Source of the DNA: Granulosicoccus sp.
GTDB taxonomy: Bacteria > Pseudomonadota > Gammaproteobacteria > Granulosicoccales > Granulosicoccaceae
Reading direction: 5' to 3'
Assembly: GCA_013002205.1 (NCBI GenBank)
Contig: JABDKN010000085.1
Span: 1 to 55,618, forward strand
DNA: 55,618 nucleotides
Made by a program: the position numbers and the translations under genes. Below the pieces are notes generated by a model. That model saw nothing but the letters and a program-made list of their open reading frames with translations, did no database searches and was not told the DNA's origin. The stretch's first letter is position 1. Each line of letters opens with the position of its first letter. Of this stretch, positions 1 through 8,565 are shown piece by piece.

Positions 1-782
1 CTGGAGCTGCCCACCAGGTCCTCATGCGGCTTGGCCACGAAGCTGGCACTGCACCCGGTGTTCCATGCAATTTCCTTGGTTGCGTGTTTGGCGATGCTGT
101 GGTTGTCAGCCATGTCCAGCGCATCCGAGTACCGAATGTTGAGTTCAGCCTGGCCGGACTCCGCTTCACCCTTGGTGCATTCCACCGGGATGCCCGCGGC
201 AACCAGCTGGTTACGCAACGGACGCATCATGCCCTCTTCCCTGGCTGTCTGCAGGATGTGGTAATCCTCGTTGTAGGCGCTTACCGGTGTCAGGGACCTG
301 TACTGCTTGCTACGCGCCTGCTCATAGGTCTCACGGTACACGAAGAACTCGAGTTCAGTGGCTGCCGTGCACGTGTAACCGAGTGCCTGCAGGCGTTCTA
401 TCTGTCGCTTGAGCACTGTTCTGGGCGAATGTGCCACCTCGCTGTGCGTATGATGATCCAGTACATCACACAACACCATGGCAGCACCTTCAGCCCATGG
501 AATGAGGCGTAATGTGCTCATGTCCGGTTGCATCACGTAGTCACCGTAACCGGTCGACCAGCTTGTCGAGGCATAGCCATCGGGCGTTGCCATTTCCAGA
601 TCTGTCGCCAGCAGGTAATTGCAGCAATGGGTTTCCTGGTGCGCCACCTCCAGGAAGTTGCTGACGTGAAAGCGTTTGCCCATCAGACGGCCCTGCATGT
701 CCACCATGACAGCCACCACCGTATCTATAGAACCATCTCGTGCTGCGCCTCGCAGCGCATCCAGGGTCAGATTTCCAGGCAT
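1..782 (-). CDS. Glutamine synthetase family protein (partial, 3' end outside window)
   Basis: ATP-dependent glutamate-amine ligase of the glutamine synthetase superfamily; about 260 N-terminal residues are present and the gene runs off the left edge. Reading from the ATG at 782 gives a beta-grasp N-terminal region (VDMQGRLMGKR near residue 30) followed by the start of the catalytic domain. TELEFFVY carries a metal-binding Glu, and KGEAESGQAELNI supplies two more acidic ligands; ASFVAKP lies near the nucleotide region. The look is closer to the PuuA/GlnA3-like gamma-glutamylpolyamine or amide synthetases than to GlnA, but the C-terminal part that would separate these is missing. GTG and TTG codons lie in frame upstream, so the start could be a little earlier. 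It follows dctP on the same strand after about 200 bases and may act on what the TRAP system imports (inference). Confidence 0.85.
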   Translation of the reverse strand, partial: MPGNLTLDALRGAARDGSIDTVVAVMVDMQGRLMGKRFHVSNFLEVAHQETHCCNYLLATDLEMATPDGYASTSWSTGYGDYVMQPDMSTLRLIPWAEGAAMVLCDVLDHHTHSEVAHSPRTVLKRQIERLQALGYTCTAATELEFFVYRETYEQARSKQYRSLTPVSAYNEDYHILQTAREEGMMRPLRNQLVAAGIPVECTKGEAESGQAELNIRYSDALDMADNHSIAKHATKEIAWNTGCSASFVAKPHEDLVGSS

Positions 783-985
783 CACTTTACCGTTGAATGA
801 AGAGCGCACCGACAGGACCACAGTGCGCCTGTATGACAAATGGGCCCGGCGGACCTGTGAGGTTCAGACTGCACCAACAGCGACCGCGGACCCGTTACTG
901 ATTCTGCCTGCAATCCCGAGCGGAACCGGTAAACCGGCAGGACCAACCCCAAATGGGGCCGGACCTGTATTATTCACCAGATTGC

Positions 986-2035
986 TCAGCCGTAGCGATA
1001 CGGACGACCAGCCTTCTCCATCACGGCATTGTACTGCTTGAAGATCTCGACCACCTGGGCCTTGATGTCGGACTCGGCAGCGATTTCATCCCAGAATTTC
1101 AACGCGGCTGCCTCGACGGTTGCCCATTCCTCATCCGGTATGGAGGTCAGTTCCATCTTGGGGCCGTTGACACGCAAGTCTGCTTCGCCGCCCCAGTACC
1201 ACCATTGTCGGTAGTAGTGAGAGCTGTCCATGGTGAGTTTGAGCAGTTCCTGGAGATGGGCAGGCAGTTCCTGGTACTTGTCCATATTGGCATAGAAGGA
1301 GCCTGCCCATGCACCGGAGATGTTGTTGGTCAGGAAATAGTTGGTGACGTCAGCCCAGCCGACCGTGTAGTCCTCGGTTATCCCGGACCAGGCGATACCA
1401 TCCAGTTCACCGGTCTGCACCGCTACTTCGATATCTTCCCACGGCAGGCTCACGGGCACCACACCGAACTGACTCATGAAACGACCGGCAGTGGGAAAGG
1501 TGAAGACGCGCTTGCCTTGCAGATCATCCAGGCTGCGGATCGGATCTTTGGTGGCAAAATGGCAGGGATCCCAGGCACCGGCGGATAACCATTTGACGCC
1601 GACCTTCTCGTATTCGGCCTCCCAGATCTTGTCCAGTCCATACTGGTTGAACAAAACCGGGACATCCAGCGAATAGCGGCTGGCAAATGGAAAGTAGCCA
1701 CCGAAAACGGTCACCTCGGTGGGCGAGGCCATCGAATCGTCATCGGACTGTACGGCATCGATGGTGCCCTTCTGCAGGGCACGAAACAGCTCACCCGTCG
1801 GCACCAGCTGATCGGCGAAATACAATTCGATCTCCATCTCGTCGCCAGCGATCTTGTTGAATGAATCGATGGCAGGCTTGATGACATGCTCTGCCAATGC
1901 CGGACCGGCGTAGGTCTGCATGCGCCACTTGATTTTCGACTGCGCATGGATGGCTGGAGCCCCCAGAATGGTACCGGCCCCTACAGCAGCCGTACCGGCA
2001 GCGGCATTGGACAAGAACTTGCGACGTGTACTCAT
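986..2035 (-). CDS. dctP: TRAP transporter solute-binding protein (DctP family)
   Basis: Periplasmic binding protein of a tripartite ATP-independent periplasmic transporter, which delivers an organic anion to the DctQM membrane unit. The 349-residue product is of usual size. Its N-terminus has a twin-arginine-like leader (STRRKFL, then a hydrophobic Ala/Gly stretch ending at a likely AIHAQ cleavage site near residue 32), so export by Tat is likely. The mature part has DctP features such as LQKGTIDAVQSD and GELDGIAWSG. The substrate cannot be read from sequence; 2-oxo acids, lactate or other carboxylates are typical of the family. It has a good ribosome-binding site (AGAGGG before the ATG). 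It follows dctM after 119 bases in a Q-M-P order. The symbol names the family, not a proven C4-dicarboxylate specificity. Confidence 0.93.
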   Translation of the reverse strand: MSTRRKFLSNAAAGTAAVGAGTILGAPAIHAQSKIKWRMQTYAGPALAEHVIKPAIDSFNKIAGDEMEIELYFADQLVPTGELFRALQKGTIDAVQSDDDSMASPTEVTVFGGYFPFASRYSLDVPVLFNQYGLDKIWEAEYEKVGVKWLSAGAWDPCHFATKDPIRSLDDLQGKRVFTFPTAGRFMSQFGVVPVSLPWEDIEVAVQTGELDGIAWSGITEDYTVGWADVTNYFLTNNISGAWAGSFYANMDKYQELPAHLQELLKLTMDSSHYYRQWWYWGGEADLRVNGPKMELTSIPDEEWATVEAAALKFWDEIAAESDIKAQVVEIFKQYNAVMEKAGRPYRYG

Positions 2036-2154
2036 GATAATCCCTCTCTATCAGTCTCGTTTGAAGAATACCTGACCATCCCCGCCATCAGCAGGCACTG
2101 CATACTGCAGCATCACTCACAGTGACACCGTGCTTACCCGGGATGACCGTCGTT

Positions 2155-3477
2155 CTACCTGCCATACACGGTATCCGGCAGCCACAGGGCAATATCCGGA
2201 AAACGCATGACGATGGCAAGCCCCAGCACCATGACCGCCACGAATGGCACGATGGAACGATAAATATCCGACAGGGTGATCTCCGGCGGTGCCATTGCCC
2301 GCATCAGAAACAGGTTGTAGCCGAATGGTGGCGTCATGTATGCAATCTGTGTCGTCATCGTGTACAGCACACCGTACCAGATGAGGTCGAATCCGAGCAT
2401 CTGCACCAGCGGTACGTATAACGGAGCGACGATCACCAGCATGGCCGTATCGTCCAGAAACGTTCCCATGAGAATGAAGGAGAGCTGCATCAGGATGAGA
2501 ATGGTCCAGGGGTTCAGGCCCAGTCGTTCGGTAAACAGGTCTTCGATAGCCCGCACGGCTCCGAGCCCGTCGAACACGGCGCCAAAACACAGGGCAGCCA
2601 GAATGATCCACATGAACATGCAGCTGATGGCCAGGGTCTGCCGCACCGATGTCTCGAACACCTCTCGATTCATGCGTCCCTTGAGCACTGCAGCGATCAG
2701 CGCGGTCATGGCGCCAATAGCCGAACTCTCCACCAGGCTCGTCCAACCGTTGACGAACGGCACCATCATGGCCGCGAAGATGACCAGCGGCAGGATACCG
2801 GCACCCAGAAGCCGGATTTTCTCACGGACAGGCACATTGCGCTCCTCCGGCGGCAGTGCTGGTCCGAGAGTCGGCTGAAGTTTGCAGCGCACCACTATGT
2901 ACAGGACGAACAGCGCAGCCATCATGAGACCCGGCAGAACACCGGCGAGCCAGAGCTGGCCCACCGGCTGGCGGGCAATCATGGCATACAGCACCAGGAC
3001 GACCGACGGAGGTACCAGAATGCCCAGCGATGAGCCAGCCTGCACCACCCCCGTCACCATCTGCTTGTCGTAGCCACGGCGCAACAATTCGGGCAGTGCG
3101 ATGGTGGCACCGATGGCCATACCGGCAACGGACAGACCGTTCATCGCTGACACCAGCACCATCAGTCCGATGGTCCCGATGGCCAGGCCTCCGCCGAGCG
3201 ATCCCATCCAGACATGAAACATGCGATACAGATCGTTGGCCAGTCCGGATTCGGACAACACATAACCCATGAAGATGAACATTGGCAGGGTCAGAAGCGG
3301 ATACCACTTCATCAGCTTCATGGCCGCGGAAAAGGCGAAATCCGAGCCGCCGGTCCCATACAGGAGTATGGCTGCAATGACCCCTACCGCACCAATCGCC
3401 GCGAACACCCGCTGCCCGGTAAGCAGCATCAGCATCATTGACGAGAACATCAGGATGGCGATGAGTTCGTAGGACAT
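2155..3477 (-). CDS. dctM: TRAP transporter large permease (DctM family)
   Basis: Large membrane subunit of the TRAP transporter, expected to carry the sodium-coupled translocation path in the inner membrane. The 440-residue protein is hydrophobic throughout with about a dozen predicted helices and standard DctM sequence: LPMFIFMGYVLSESGLA near residue 65 and the Gly-rich GSSLGILVPPSVVLVLY segment near 150. Length matches the family (about 425-440). It lies between dctQ upstream (68-base gap) and dctP downstream and is very likely co-transcribed with both. Strong family call; substrate unknown. Confidence 0.95.
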   Translation of the reverse strand: MSYELIAILMFSSMMLMLLTGQRVFAAIGAVGVIAAILLYGTGGSDFAFSAAMKLMKWYPLLTLPMFIFMGYVLSESGLANDLYRMFHVWMGSLGGGLAIGTIGLMVLVSAMNGLSVAGMAIGATIALPELLRRGYDKQMVTGVVQAGSSLGILVPPSVVLVLYAMIARQPVGQLWLAGVLPGLMMAALFVLYIVVRCKLQPTLGPALPPEERNVPVREKIRLLGAGILPLVIFAAMMVPFVNGWTSLVESSAIGAMTALIAAVLKGRMNREVFETSVRQTLAISCMFMWIILAALCFGAVFDGLGAVRAIEDLFTERLGLNPWTILILMQLSFILMGTFLDDTAMLVIVAPLYVPLVQMLGFDLIWYGVLYTMTTQIAYMTPPFGYNLFLMRAMAPPEITLSDIYRSIVPFVAVMVLGLAIVMRFPDIALWLPDTVYGR

Positions 3478-3545
3478 CTAGCGAACCCGCTGTACGTGGC
3501 TGAACGTGGTCTGCGGCCGGGGGCATACGAATACTGGCAGCGTGA

Positions 3546-4055
3546 TCACTGGACGGTGACGCCTCTCAGTCGGGCGATATCCCGGACCAGTTCGGCAATG
3601 GCCTGCAGCAGCATCAGCAGGATTCCCAGGCACATCAGGCTCTTGATGGGCCACATTTCCGGGCGCCAGGCACTGGGACTGCGTTCCTTGTATTCCAGCG
3701 CGTAGGCCAGGCTCTCGATTCCGCCATACAGCAGTACACCCAGATAGAAAATCAGAAACAGCACGGTGAAGGCATCCACCCAGGCCTTCCCGCGCGGGGT
3801 CCAGCTGCCGTACAGCAGGTCCATGCGCACATTGGCACCGAGCTGCATCGCGTACGGGCCGCCCAGGATAAAGTAGGCAACCATCGCGAACTGGGCCATT
3901 TCCAGCGTCCAGAGTGATGGCAGGAAAAACGTTTTCGAGATGGACGACCATAACAGGATGCCGATCATCACGAAGATGAAGTACATCACCAGCCGGCCCA
4001 GACGGTAGTTGATGGCATCGACGATGCGCACGAATTTCATCGCGAATCCGGGCAT
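3546..4055 (-). CDS. dctQ: TRAP transporter small permease (DctQ family)
   Basis: Small membrane subunit of the TRAP transporter, which pairs with DctM. It is 169 residues with four hydrophobic segments (around 20-40, 50-70, 90-115 and 135-155) and the DctQ-like stretch GPYAMQLGANVRMDLLY between helices 2 and 3. It is the first gene of the Q-M-P set, so a promoter should lie in the 172 bases upstream, where I could not pick a convincing one. An in-frame ATG at 4040 is an alternative start with a GGA at better spacing. Confidence 0.9.
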   Translation of the reverse strand: MPGFAMKFVRIVDAINYRLGRLVMYFIFVMIGILLWSSISKTFFLPSLWTLEMAQFAMVAYFILGGPYAMQLGANVRMDLLYGSWTPRGKAWVDAFTVLFLIFYLGVLLYGGIESLAYALEYKERSPSAWRPEMWPIKSLMCLGILLMLLQAIAELVRDIARLRGVTVQ

Positions 4056-4227
4056 GACTCAAGCGTCGGCAGGTATGAAATTCATGGCCGAATACTGTGC
4101 TGCCGGAACAACTGTGTCAAGCATCGGACGCACAGCCCCCGATTTCCGTACGGCTGTCGCGGCAGGTCAGGTTCACCACCGCCGTGGTGCCGCGCTGCGT
4201 GACATCCGCCCTGTGCATCCGCCAGGC

Positions 4228-4881
4228 CTACATGGGCCTGGACAGGTAGTGCTGGTCGTCGAACAGGGCGACGGCTCGCGGAAAGTACACCACCAGGATC
4301 GTGATGATCATACCTTCCAGGGTGGCCTCACCACCGGCCAGCAACAGGCTCCAGACCGTCCTCTCGGAAAAAACGGCAGCTGGCACCGGGGTTCCCGCCG
4401 CCAGAGCGCTCAGTGCAGCACCGGCGCACGCTTGCACGGCATACACCAGAAAAAGCCCGAAAAAACCGCAGCCGAGAAGAAAGACGAACGGGTTGGCCGG
4501 TAGAAAACGGCGACTGAGCCTGACCACCTGGACCATCAGCCACACCGGCAGCAATGCATCGACGATCATTGTCTGTGCCATGCCGTTCAGGCTCTGGGTG
4601 ATCAGCAACAGCAGGGACATGGACAGCAGAGCCCTGGCATAGCCAAGTGTCAGCGCCAGAAACGCAGCCCCTGAATATCGCAGGGTCACACCATCCGGCA
4701 GATCATGAGACAGTAGCTGTGCGGCAAAGATGAAGAGGGTAAGGCCCACCCAGATAGCCAGCTGCTCCCGGGATGCTGTGTCGATCCCCGAACGGCGCAG
4801 GGCATCCAGCAGACAGGGCAACAGCAGCAACAGGAAGACAAGTTGCACAGGCTCTTCCAGGAATGCGAAGGGTGAGCTCAA
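4228..4881 (-). CDS. CbiM-like predicted membrane protein (COG3235-type) at the end of the cbb3 cluster
   Basis: A 217-residue, very hydrophobic protein with about six predicted helices. It resembles the COG3235 group, distantly related to CbiM-type permeases of energy-coupling-factor metal transporters; the call rests on overall pattern (GYARALLSMSLLLLITQS, then a final GGEATLEGMIITILVVYFP block). No ATPase or T component is encoded nearby, so if it moves a metal it would do so alone or with distant partners. Its start overlaps the stop of the preceding 109-residue gene by four bases (ATGA), so the two are translationally coupled and belong to the ccoNOQPGH transcript. That position suggests a role in oxidase assembly or metal or cofactor supply (inference only). 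Confidence 0.65.
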   Translation of the reverse strand: MSSPFAFLEEPVQLVFLLLLLPCLLDALRRSGIDTASREQLAIWVGLTLFIFAAQLLSHDLPDGVTLRYSGAAFLALTLGYARALLSMSLLLLITQSLNGMAQTMIVDALLPVWLMVQVVRLSRRFLPANPFVFLLGCGFFGLFLVYAVQACAGAALSALAAGTPVPAAVFSERTVWSLLLAGGEATLEGMIITILVVYFPRAVALFDDQHYLSRPM

Positions 4882-5207
4882 TCCCTCATGCGGCGCCGGC
4901 CTGCACGCCTGGGTGTTTCCGTACTGGCCAGGTACCAGGTGGTTCCGCAGGCCAGGGAGAACAGCCCCCAGAGCAACAGGAATCCGATCGTATAGCTGGC
5001 TTCACGACTGTCGTGCAGGTGCGCCGCCACCCAGTCGATCTCCATCGGGTCGATCAGGGAAAACAACAGGCCGACCGTCAGTGCAGCTCCCACGAAGGCC
5101 GGCCAGAGAACCTGCATCAGAAATCGCGCAACGGGATGCCGACCGGGATCGGCAGCTGGCTGCAGTGAATGTGCAGGTTTATCGCTGGTCACTTTCGAAT
5201 TCGACAT
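4878..5207 (-). CDS. Hypothetical two-helix inner-membrane protein linked to ccoH
   Basis: A 109-residue protein I cannot name. The first 28 residues are polar. Two predicted membrane helices follow (about residues 32-50, PAFVGAALTVGLLFSLI, and 71-92, YTIGFLLLWGLFSLACGTTW), separated by a short loop rich in Asp and His (DPMEIDWVAAHLHDSREA). The tail is very basic (RRAGRRRMRD), which should stay in the cytoplasm. It sits 42 bases after ccoH and overlaps the CbiM-like gene by four bases. The operon position suggests a small oxidase accessory factor; nothing in the sequence shows a catalytic site. Confidence 0.75.
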   Translation of the reverse strand: MSNSKVTSDKPAHSLQPAADPGRHPVARFLMQVLWPAFVGAALTVGLLFSLIDPMEIDWVAAHLHDSREASYTIGFLLLWGLFSLACGTTWYLASTETPRRAGRRRMRD

Positions 5208-5249
5208 GGGGTTTACTCCAACCGGATCGCCTCACTGATGAGGATCCCC

Positions 5250-5894
5250 TCAACGAGACTGTCCAAACAGGGCAGTACCGAATACCTCTTCCGGCAACCT
5301 CGCCGACAGCGACAGGGAACCACTTTGCTGCAAGGTGACCATCTTGCTGAACAGTCGCCATGGTGCATCATCACGTGGCTGGATATGAATCCTGAATCGG
5401 CCACTGCCGGGCAACTGTACACCTGGCGCCAGATAGCGTTCACCCCCCAGGGATTGCAGTAGCGTTTCCCCGTCACGCTCTGCCTGTGTCACATGCACCC
5501 AGCGAATCTGCAGAGTCTCAGGCCAGCGGAAGTCGGCCGTGGCCGCGGCCAGGTCATCCTGCAGCGAGGCAGGCAACTCGGGTGCCCGCTGCGCCACTTC
5601 AAGGATGAGTCCTTCCTGGGAAGGCCTGAGCGTGGCATGCAGACCCAGCAATGCTGCTGTCCGATCACGGTCTATGCGCTGGTTGATCGCCTTGCCTTCC
5701 TTGTAGTAGTCGTCCACGACCAGCGAGTTGTTGGCAGTGAGTCCCAGGTACAGCATCATGCCGCCCAGTGCCATGGACACAAAGGGAATACTGATCAGGA
5801 ACCAGGGCCAGCCATAGCGATACCAGGGCTTGAACGGTAGGTCACGATCATTGTCAGGCGGATTGATGGCAGTGCTCAGGGTTGGCCCGGTCAT
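5250..5894 (-). CDS. ccoH: FixH/CcoH family cbb3 oxidase assembly protein
   Basis: Membrane-anchored protein needed for cbb3 oxidase assembly or stability in other proteobacteria. The 214-residue product starts with a short polar region, then the FixH signature: KPWYRYGWPWFLISIPF near residue 25, one membrane helix, and NNSLVVDDYYKEGKAIN near residue 60. The remainder is a soluble periplasmic beta-rich domain. Its ATG overlaps the end of ccoG by four bases, giving tight coupling. Family match is strong even though FixH proteins diverge after the first 80 residues. Confidence 0.9.
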   Translation of the reverse strand: MTGPTLSTAINPPDNDRDLPFKPWYRYGWPWFLISIPFVSMALGGMMLYLGLTANNSLVVDDYYKEGKAINQRIDRDRTAALLGLHATLRPSQEGLILEVAQRAPELPASLQDDLAAATADFRWPETLQIRWVHVTQAERDGETLLQSLGGERYLAPGVQLPGSGRFRIHIQPRDDAPWRLFSKMVTLQQSGSLSLSARLPEEVFGTALFGQSR

Positions 5895-7303
5895 TGAATC
5901 TGTTCCGGCAGGAAGAAAGATGTTTTGGCCGTCTGCACGACTGTGGGGTCGTCGGCCGCACGTACAACGAACTGGACTGGATTGCTTCCCGTCTCGCCTG
6001 AATCCGGCTCGGAGCGAACGCGCACCGCCACCACTCGATTGGATGCACCCGGCACGGTAACACGTCGTTCCGAGTCGATGCGCATACCCGGAAGCCCCTG
6101 CACCGACAGATCGAAGCTGCGCTCGAATTCAGCACTGTTGATCAGCATGACCTGATAGACGTTCTCGATCACGCCATTCTTCACTTCACGAGACAGGGCT
6201 CCCCGGTCCCTCATCACATCCACCTTGACCGGTGTGCGGGTCAGGATGTGACCGAACAGAATGCCTGTTACGCTCAGCAGAATGACACTGTATACCAGTA
6301 CCCGCGGTCGAAATACGCGCCTCCACAACTGCGCCCGGGACCATCCCTGCTCCATGCCATTGAGCGTATCGTACCTGATGAGCCCTTGCGGACTGCCCAC
6401 CTTCTGCATGACCTGGTCGCAGGCGTCGATACAGGCTGCGCAGCCTATACATTCGTATTGCTGACCATCGCGTATGTCGATGCCGGTCGGACATACCTGC
6501 ACACACAGACTGCAATCCACACAGTCACCCTTGCCTGCCGAGCCCGATTTTCGGGAGCGGGCTCCGCGCGGCTCACCGCGACCCGGATCATAGGTGATGA
6601 TCCAGGTGTCCCGGTCGAACATGACACCCTGAAAACGGGCGTAGGGGCACATGTACTTGCACACCTGCTCGCGCAGGAATCCGGCATTGCCATAGGTTGC
6701 AAATCCATAGAACAGTATCCAGAACGTCTGCCATGGACCCAGTGACAGGCTGAACAACTGCCCCAGCATGGAGCGAATGGGCGTGAAATACCCGACGAAG
6801 GTCAAACCGGTCCATAGCGCAACGGCAATCCAGGCCGCATGCTTGGCAACTTTGAGACGTAACTTGCGGGACGAAAACCCGGCTGCATCCAGCTTCATCC
6901 GTCTTGCACGATCACCCTCTATCCGGCGTTCGATCCACATGAAGATTTCCGTGTAGACCGTCTGCGGACAGGCATAGCCACACCAGAGCCTGCCGGCCAC
7001 CGTGGTAAACAGAAACAGGGACATGGCTGAAATGATCAACAGGCCCGTCAGGTAGATGAAGTCCTGCGGGTAGAGGATCAGCCCGAAAATATGAAATTTG
7101 CGTGCGGCAAGATCGAACAGCACAGCCTGCCGGCCATTCCAGTTAAGCCACGGCAGGCCATAGAAAAGCACCTGCGTGAACCACACGAGGATCCATCGCC
7201 ACCTGGCAAATACACCTGACACCGAGCGCATGTACACCTTGCGGCGTACCTCCAGCAGCATTTGCTCCTGTCGGATACCGCCTGGCGCTGAAGAAGTAGA
7301 CAT
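5891..7303 (-). CDS. ccoG: Cytochrome c oxidase accessory protein CcoG (RdxA/FixG)
   Basis: Membrane ferredoxin-like protein that, in studied relatives, reduces copper for the CcoN copper site. The 470-residue sequence has an N-terminal helix set (about 37-57, 80-104, 155-180, 190-205), the conserved GRLWCGYACPQTVYTE region near 104-119, and EQVCKYMCPYARFQG near 212. Two [4Fe-4S] Cys clusters follow: C261, C264, C267, C271 and C285, C288, C291, C295. After another helix near 340, the C-terminus is an Ig-like periplasmic domain. It lies 73 bases after ccoP and overlaps ccoH. All key Cys residues are present, so it should be functional. Confidence 0.96.
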   Translation of the reverse strand: MSTSSAPGGIRQEQMLLEVRRKVYMRSVSGVFARWRWILVWFTQVLFYGLPWLNWNGRQAVLFDLAARKFHIFGLILYPQDFIYLTGLLIISAMSLFLFTTVAGRLWCGYACPQTVYTEIFMWIERRIEGDRARRMKLDAAGFSSRKLRLKVAKHAAWIAVALWTGLTFVGYFTPIRSMLGQLFSLSLGPWQTFWILFYGFATYGNAGFLREQVCKYMCPYARFQGVMFDRDTWIITYDPGRGEPRGARSRKSGSAGKGDCVDCSLCVQVCPTGIDIRDGQQYECIGCAACIDACDQVMQKVGSPQGLIRYDTLNGMEQGWSRAQLWRRVFRPRVLVYSVILLSVTGILFGHILTRTPVKVDVMRDRGALSREVKNGVIENVYQVMLINSAEFERSFDLSVQGLPGMRIDSERRVTVPGASNRVVAVRVRSEPDSGETGSNPVQFVVRAADDPTVVQTAKTSFFLPEQIQ

Positions 7304-7376
7304 GTATGTTGACCGTGATTTATTCGACCGTCACGCGGTGGCGCACGAGACTGACACCCATTACTCCTGCCGCTCG

Positions 7377-8312
7377 TCAGTTGACTTCCGCCACTTTCTC
7401 CGAGGTGTTGGACAGACTCCAGATATACGCGGCCAGCACATGCGCCTTGCCTTCTCCCAGCAGCTCACCAAAGGCTGGCATTCGGTTGTTCAGACCGTTG
7501 CTGATGGCGGTTTTCACCGAATTGAGCGATCCGCCGTACAACCATATGTCGTCGGTCAGATTGGGTGCGCCGATGACCGGGTTGCCCTGGCCCTCCGGAC
7601 CATGACAGGCGGCACACACGGCAAACTTGGGTTTACCCGCCTCCGCCAGTGCCTCATCGTGATTGCTGCCGGACATGGACAGGACGTAGTTGGCAACCGC
7701 ATCGAGGTCGGCCTCGGTATTGCCGATGGCTGCCGCCATGGCCGGCATCACCGCATTACGCCCGTTGAGTATCGTGTTCTTGATGTAGGCCGGATCACCG
7801 GTTCCCAGCCATTCGTTGTCACTGAGATTGGGAAATGAGCGCCCACCTCGAGCATCCGAACCGTGGCACTGGCTGCAATACGTCAGGAACAGTCGCTCAC
7901 CCATTGCGAGCGCTTCCTGATTGGCCGCTACGGCAGGAATTTCCTGTGCCAGGTAGCCGGCAAACAAGGGAGCGGCGACTTCGTCAATCGTGGCGACTTC
8001 CGTCTCGTATTGACCTGACGAGGACCATTTGAGCGACCCCGCAAACGTACCCAGGCCCGGATACAGGAACAGGTATATCACGCCGAAGAGACAGGTGATG
8101 TAAAACAGGTACAGCCACCACCGCGGCAGCGGATTGTTCAATTCCTGCAGGTCTTCATCCCAGACATGGCCAGTGGATTCGACCACCCCGTCGACCGACG
8201 TTGCCGTTTTGGCACGGGAGGTCAGCCACGCAACAATGAAACAGGCCAGTATGGACAGCAGGGTACCTGCCGCGATGAAAATGCTCCACCCACTGTGAAA
8301 GAAATCAGCCAT
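7377..8312 (-). CDS. ccoP: cbb3-type cytochrome c oxidase subunit III (CcoP, dihaem)
   Basis: Dihaem cytochrome c subunit that takes electrons from soluble cytochrome c and passes them to CcoO. I chose the ATG at 8312, which has a strong GGAGG ribosome site seven bases upstream; it gives 311 residues, the family's usual length. A longer in-frame reading up to 8519 would add 69 residues that look unlike CcoP and overlap most of ccoQ. There are two membrane helices (about 9-29 and 65-85) and two haem c motifs, CSQCH at 146-150 and CAACH at 233-237. It overlaps the end of ccoQ by eight bases. Confidence 0.95.
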   Translation of the reverse strand: MADFFHSGWSIFIAAGTLLSILACFIVAWLTSRAKTATSVDGVVESTGHVWDEDLQELNNPLPRWWLYLFYITCLFGVIYLFLYPGLGTFAGSLKWSSSGQYETEVATIDEVAAPLFAGYLAQEIPAVAANQEALAMGERLFLTYCSQCHGSDARGGRSFPNLSDNEWLGTGDPAYIKNTILNGRNAVMPAMAAAIGNTEADLDAVANYVLSMSGSNHDEALAEAGKPKFAVCAACHGPEGQGNPVIGAPNLTDDIWLYGGSLNSVKTAISNGLNNRMPAFGELLGEGKAHVLAAYIWSLSNTSEKVAEVN

Positions 8313-8565
8313 GTGACACCTCCTTCCCTGAAGTTGATCGAGCTTTCTGTGGCTCGCCTGCCTGTGTTGACCCTGAGGAGGAATTTTCCCTGCCCGTGCG
8401 TGCCTGCTCAATCGTGCGCTGCTGCATCTCGTCATCGGCAAAAGGCAGATTGGCCGCCTCATCAAAGCGCTTCTTCGAATGGCCGCTGTAGGCCCAGACA
8501 ACGATGCCGATAAAGGCAACGAAGCTCAACAGGGTGATGACGATCCGCATATCCATGACTCCCAT
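8305..8565 (-). CDS. ccoQ: cbb3 oxidase small subunit CcoQ/FixQ, long C-terminal tail
   Basis: Small single-helix subunit (residues about 5-25, MRIVITLLSFVAFIGIVVWA) that stabilises the cbb3 complex. With the ATG at 8565 it has 86 residues; the stop of ccoO (TGA) shares its last base with this ATG, and AGAGGAG lies at good spacing. A GTG three bases earlier is also possible. After the typical YSGHSKKRFDEAANLPF stretch, the tail is about 40 residues longer than in common CcoQ proteins (around 50-60) and is rich in Gln, Ser, Glu and Lys, with no helix. Order and overlaps with ccoO and ccoP support the call. Confidence 0.9.
   Translation of the reverse strand: MGVMDMRIVITLLSFVAFIGIVVWAYSGHSKKRFDEAANLPFADDEMQQRTIEQARTGRENSSSGSTQAGEPQKARSTSGKEVSHG

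Noticed and set aside
947-958. CCCC-AAAT-GGGG stem after dctP as a terminator
   Set aside because: Only four pairs are certain and no T run follows, so it does not show that the ligase gene is a separate transcript.
7304-7376. A third FNR box in the ccoP-ccoG gap (TTGACCGTGATTTA)
   Set aside because: The second half-site matches only 3 of 5 positions, and ccoG is already in the ccoN unit.
8313-8519. N-terminal extension of ccoP by 69 codons
   Set aside because: It overlaps ccoQ, has no likeness to CcoP, and a strong GGAGG site precedes the ATG at 8312.
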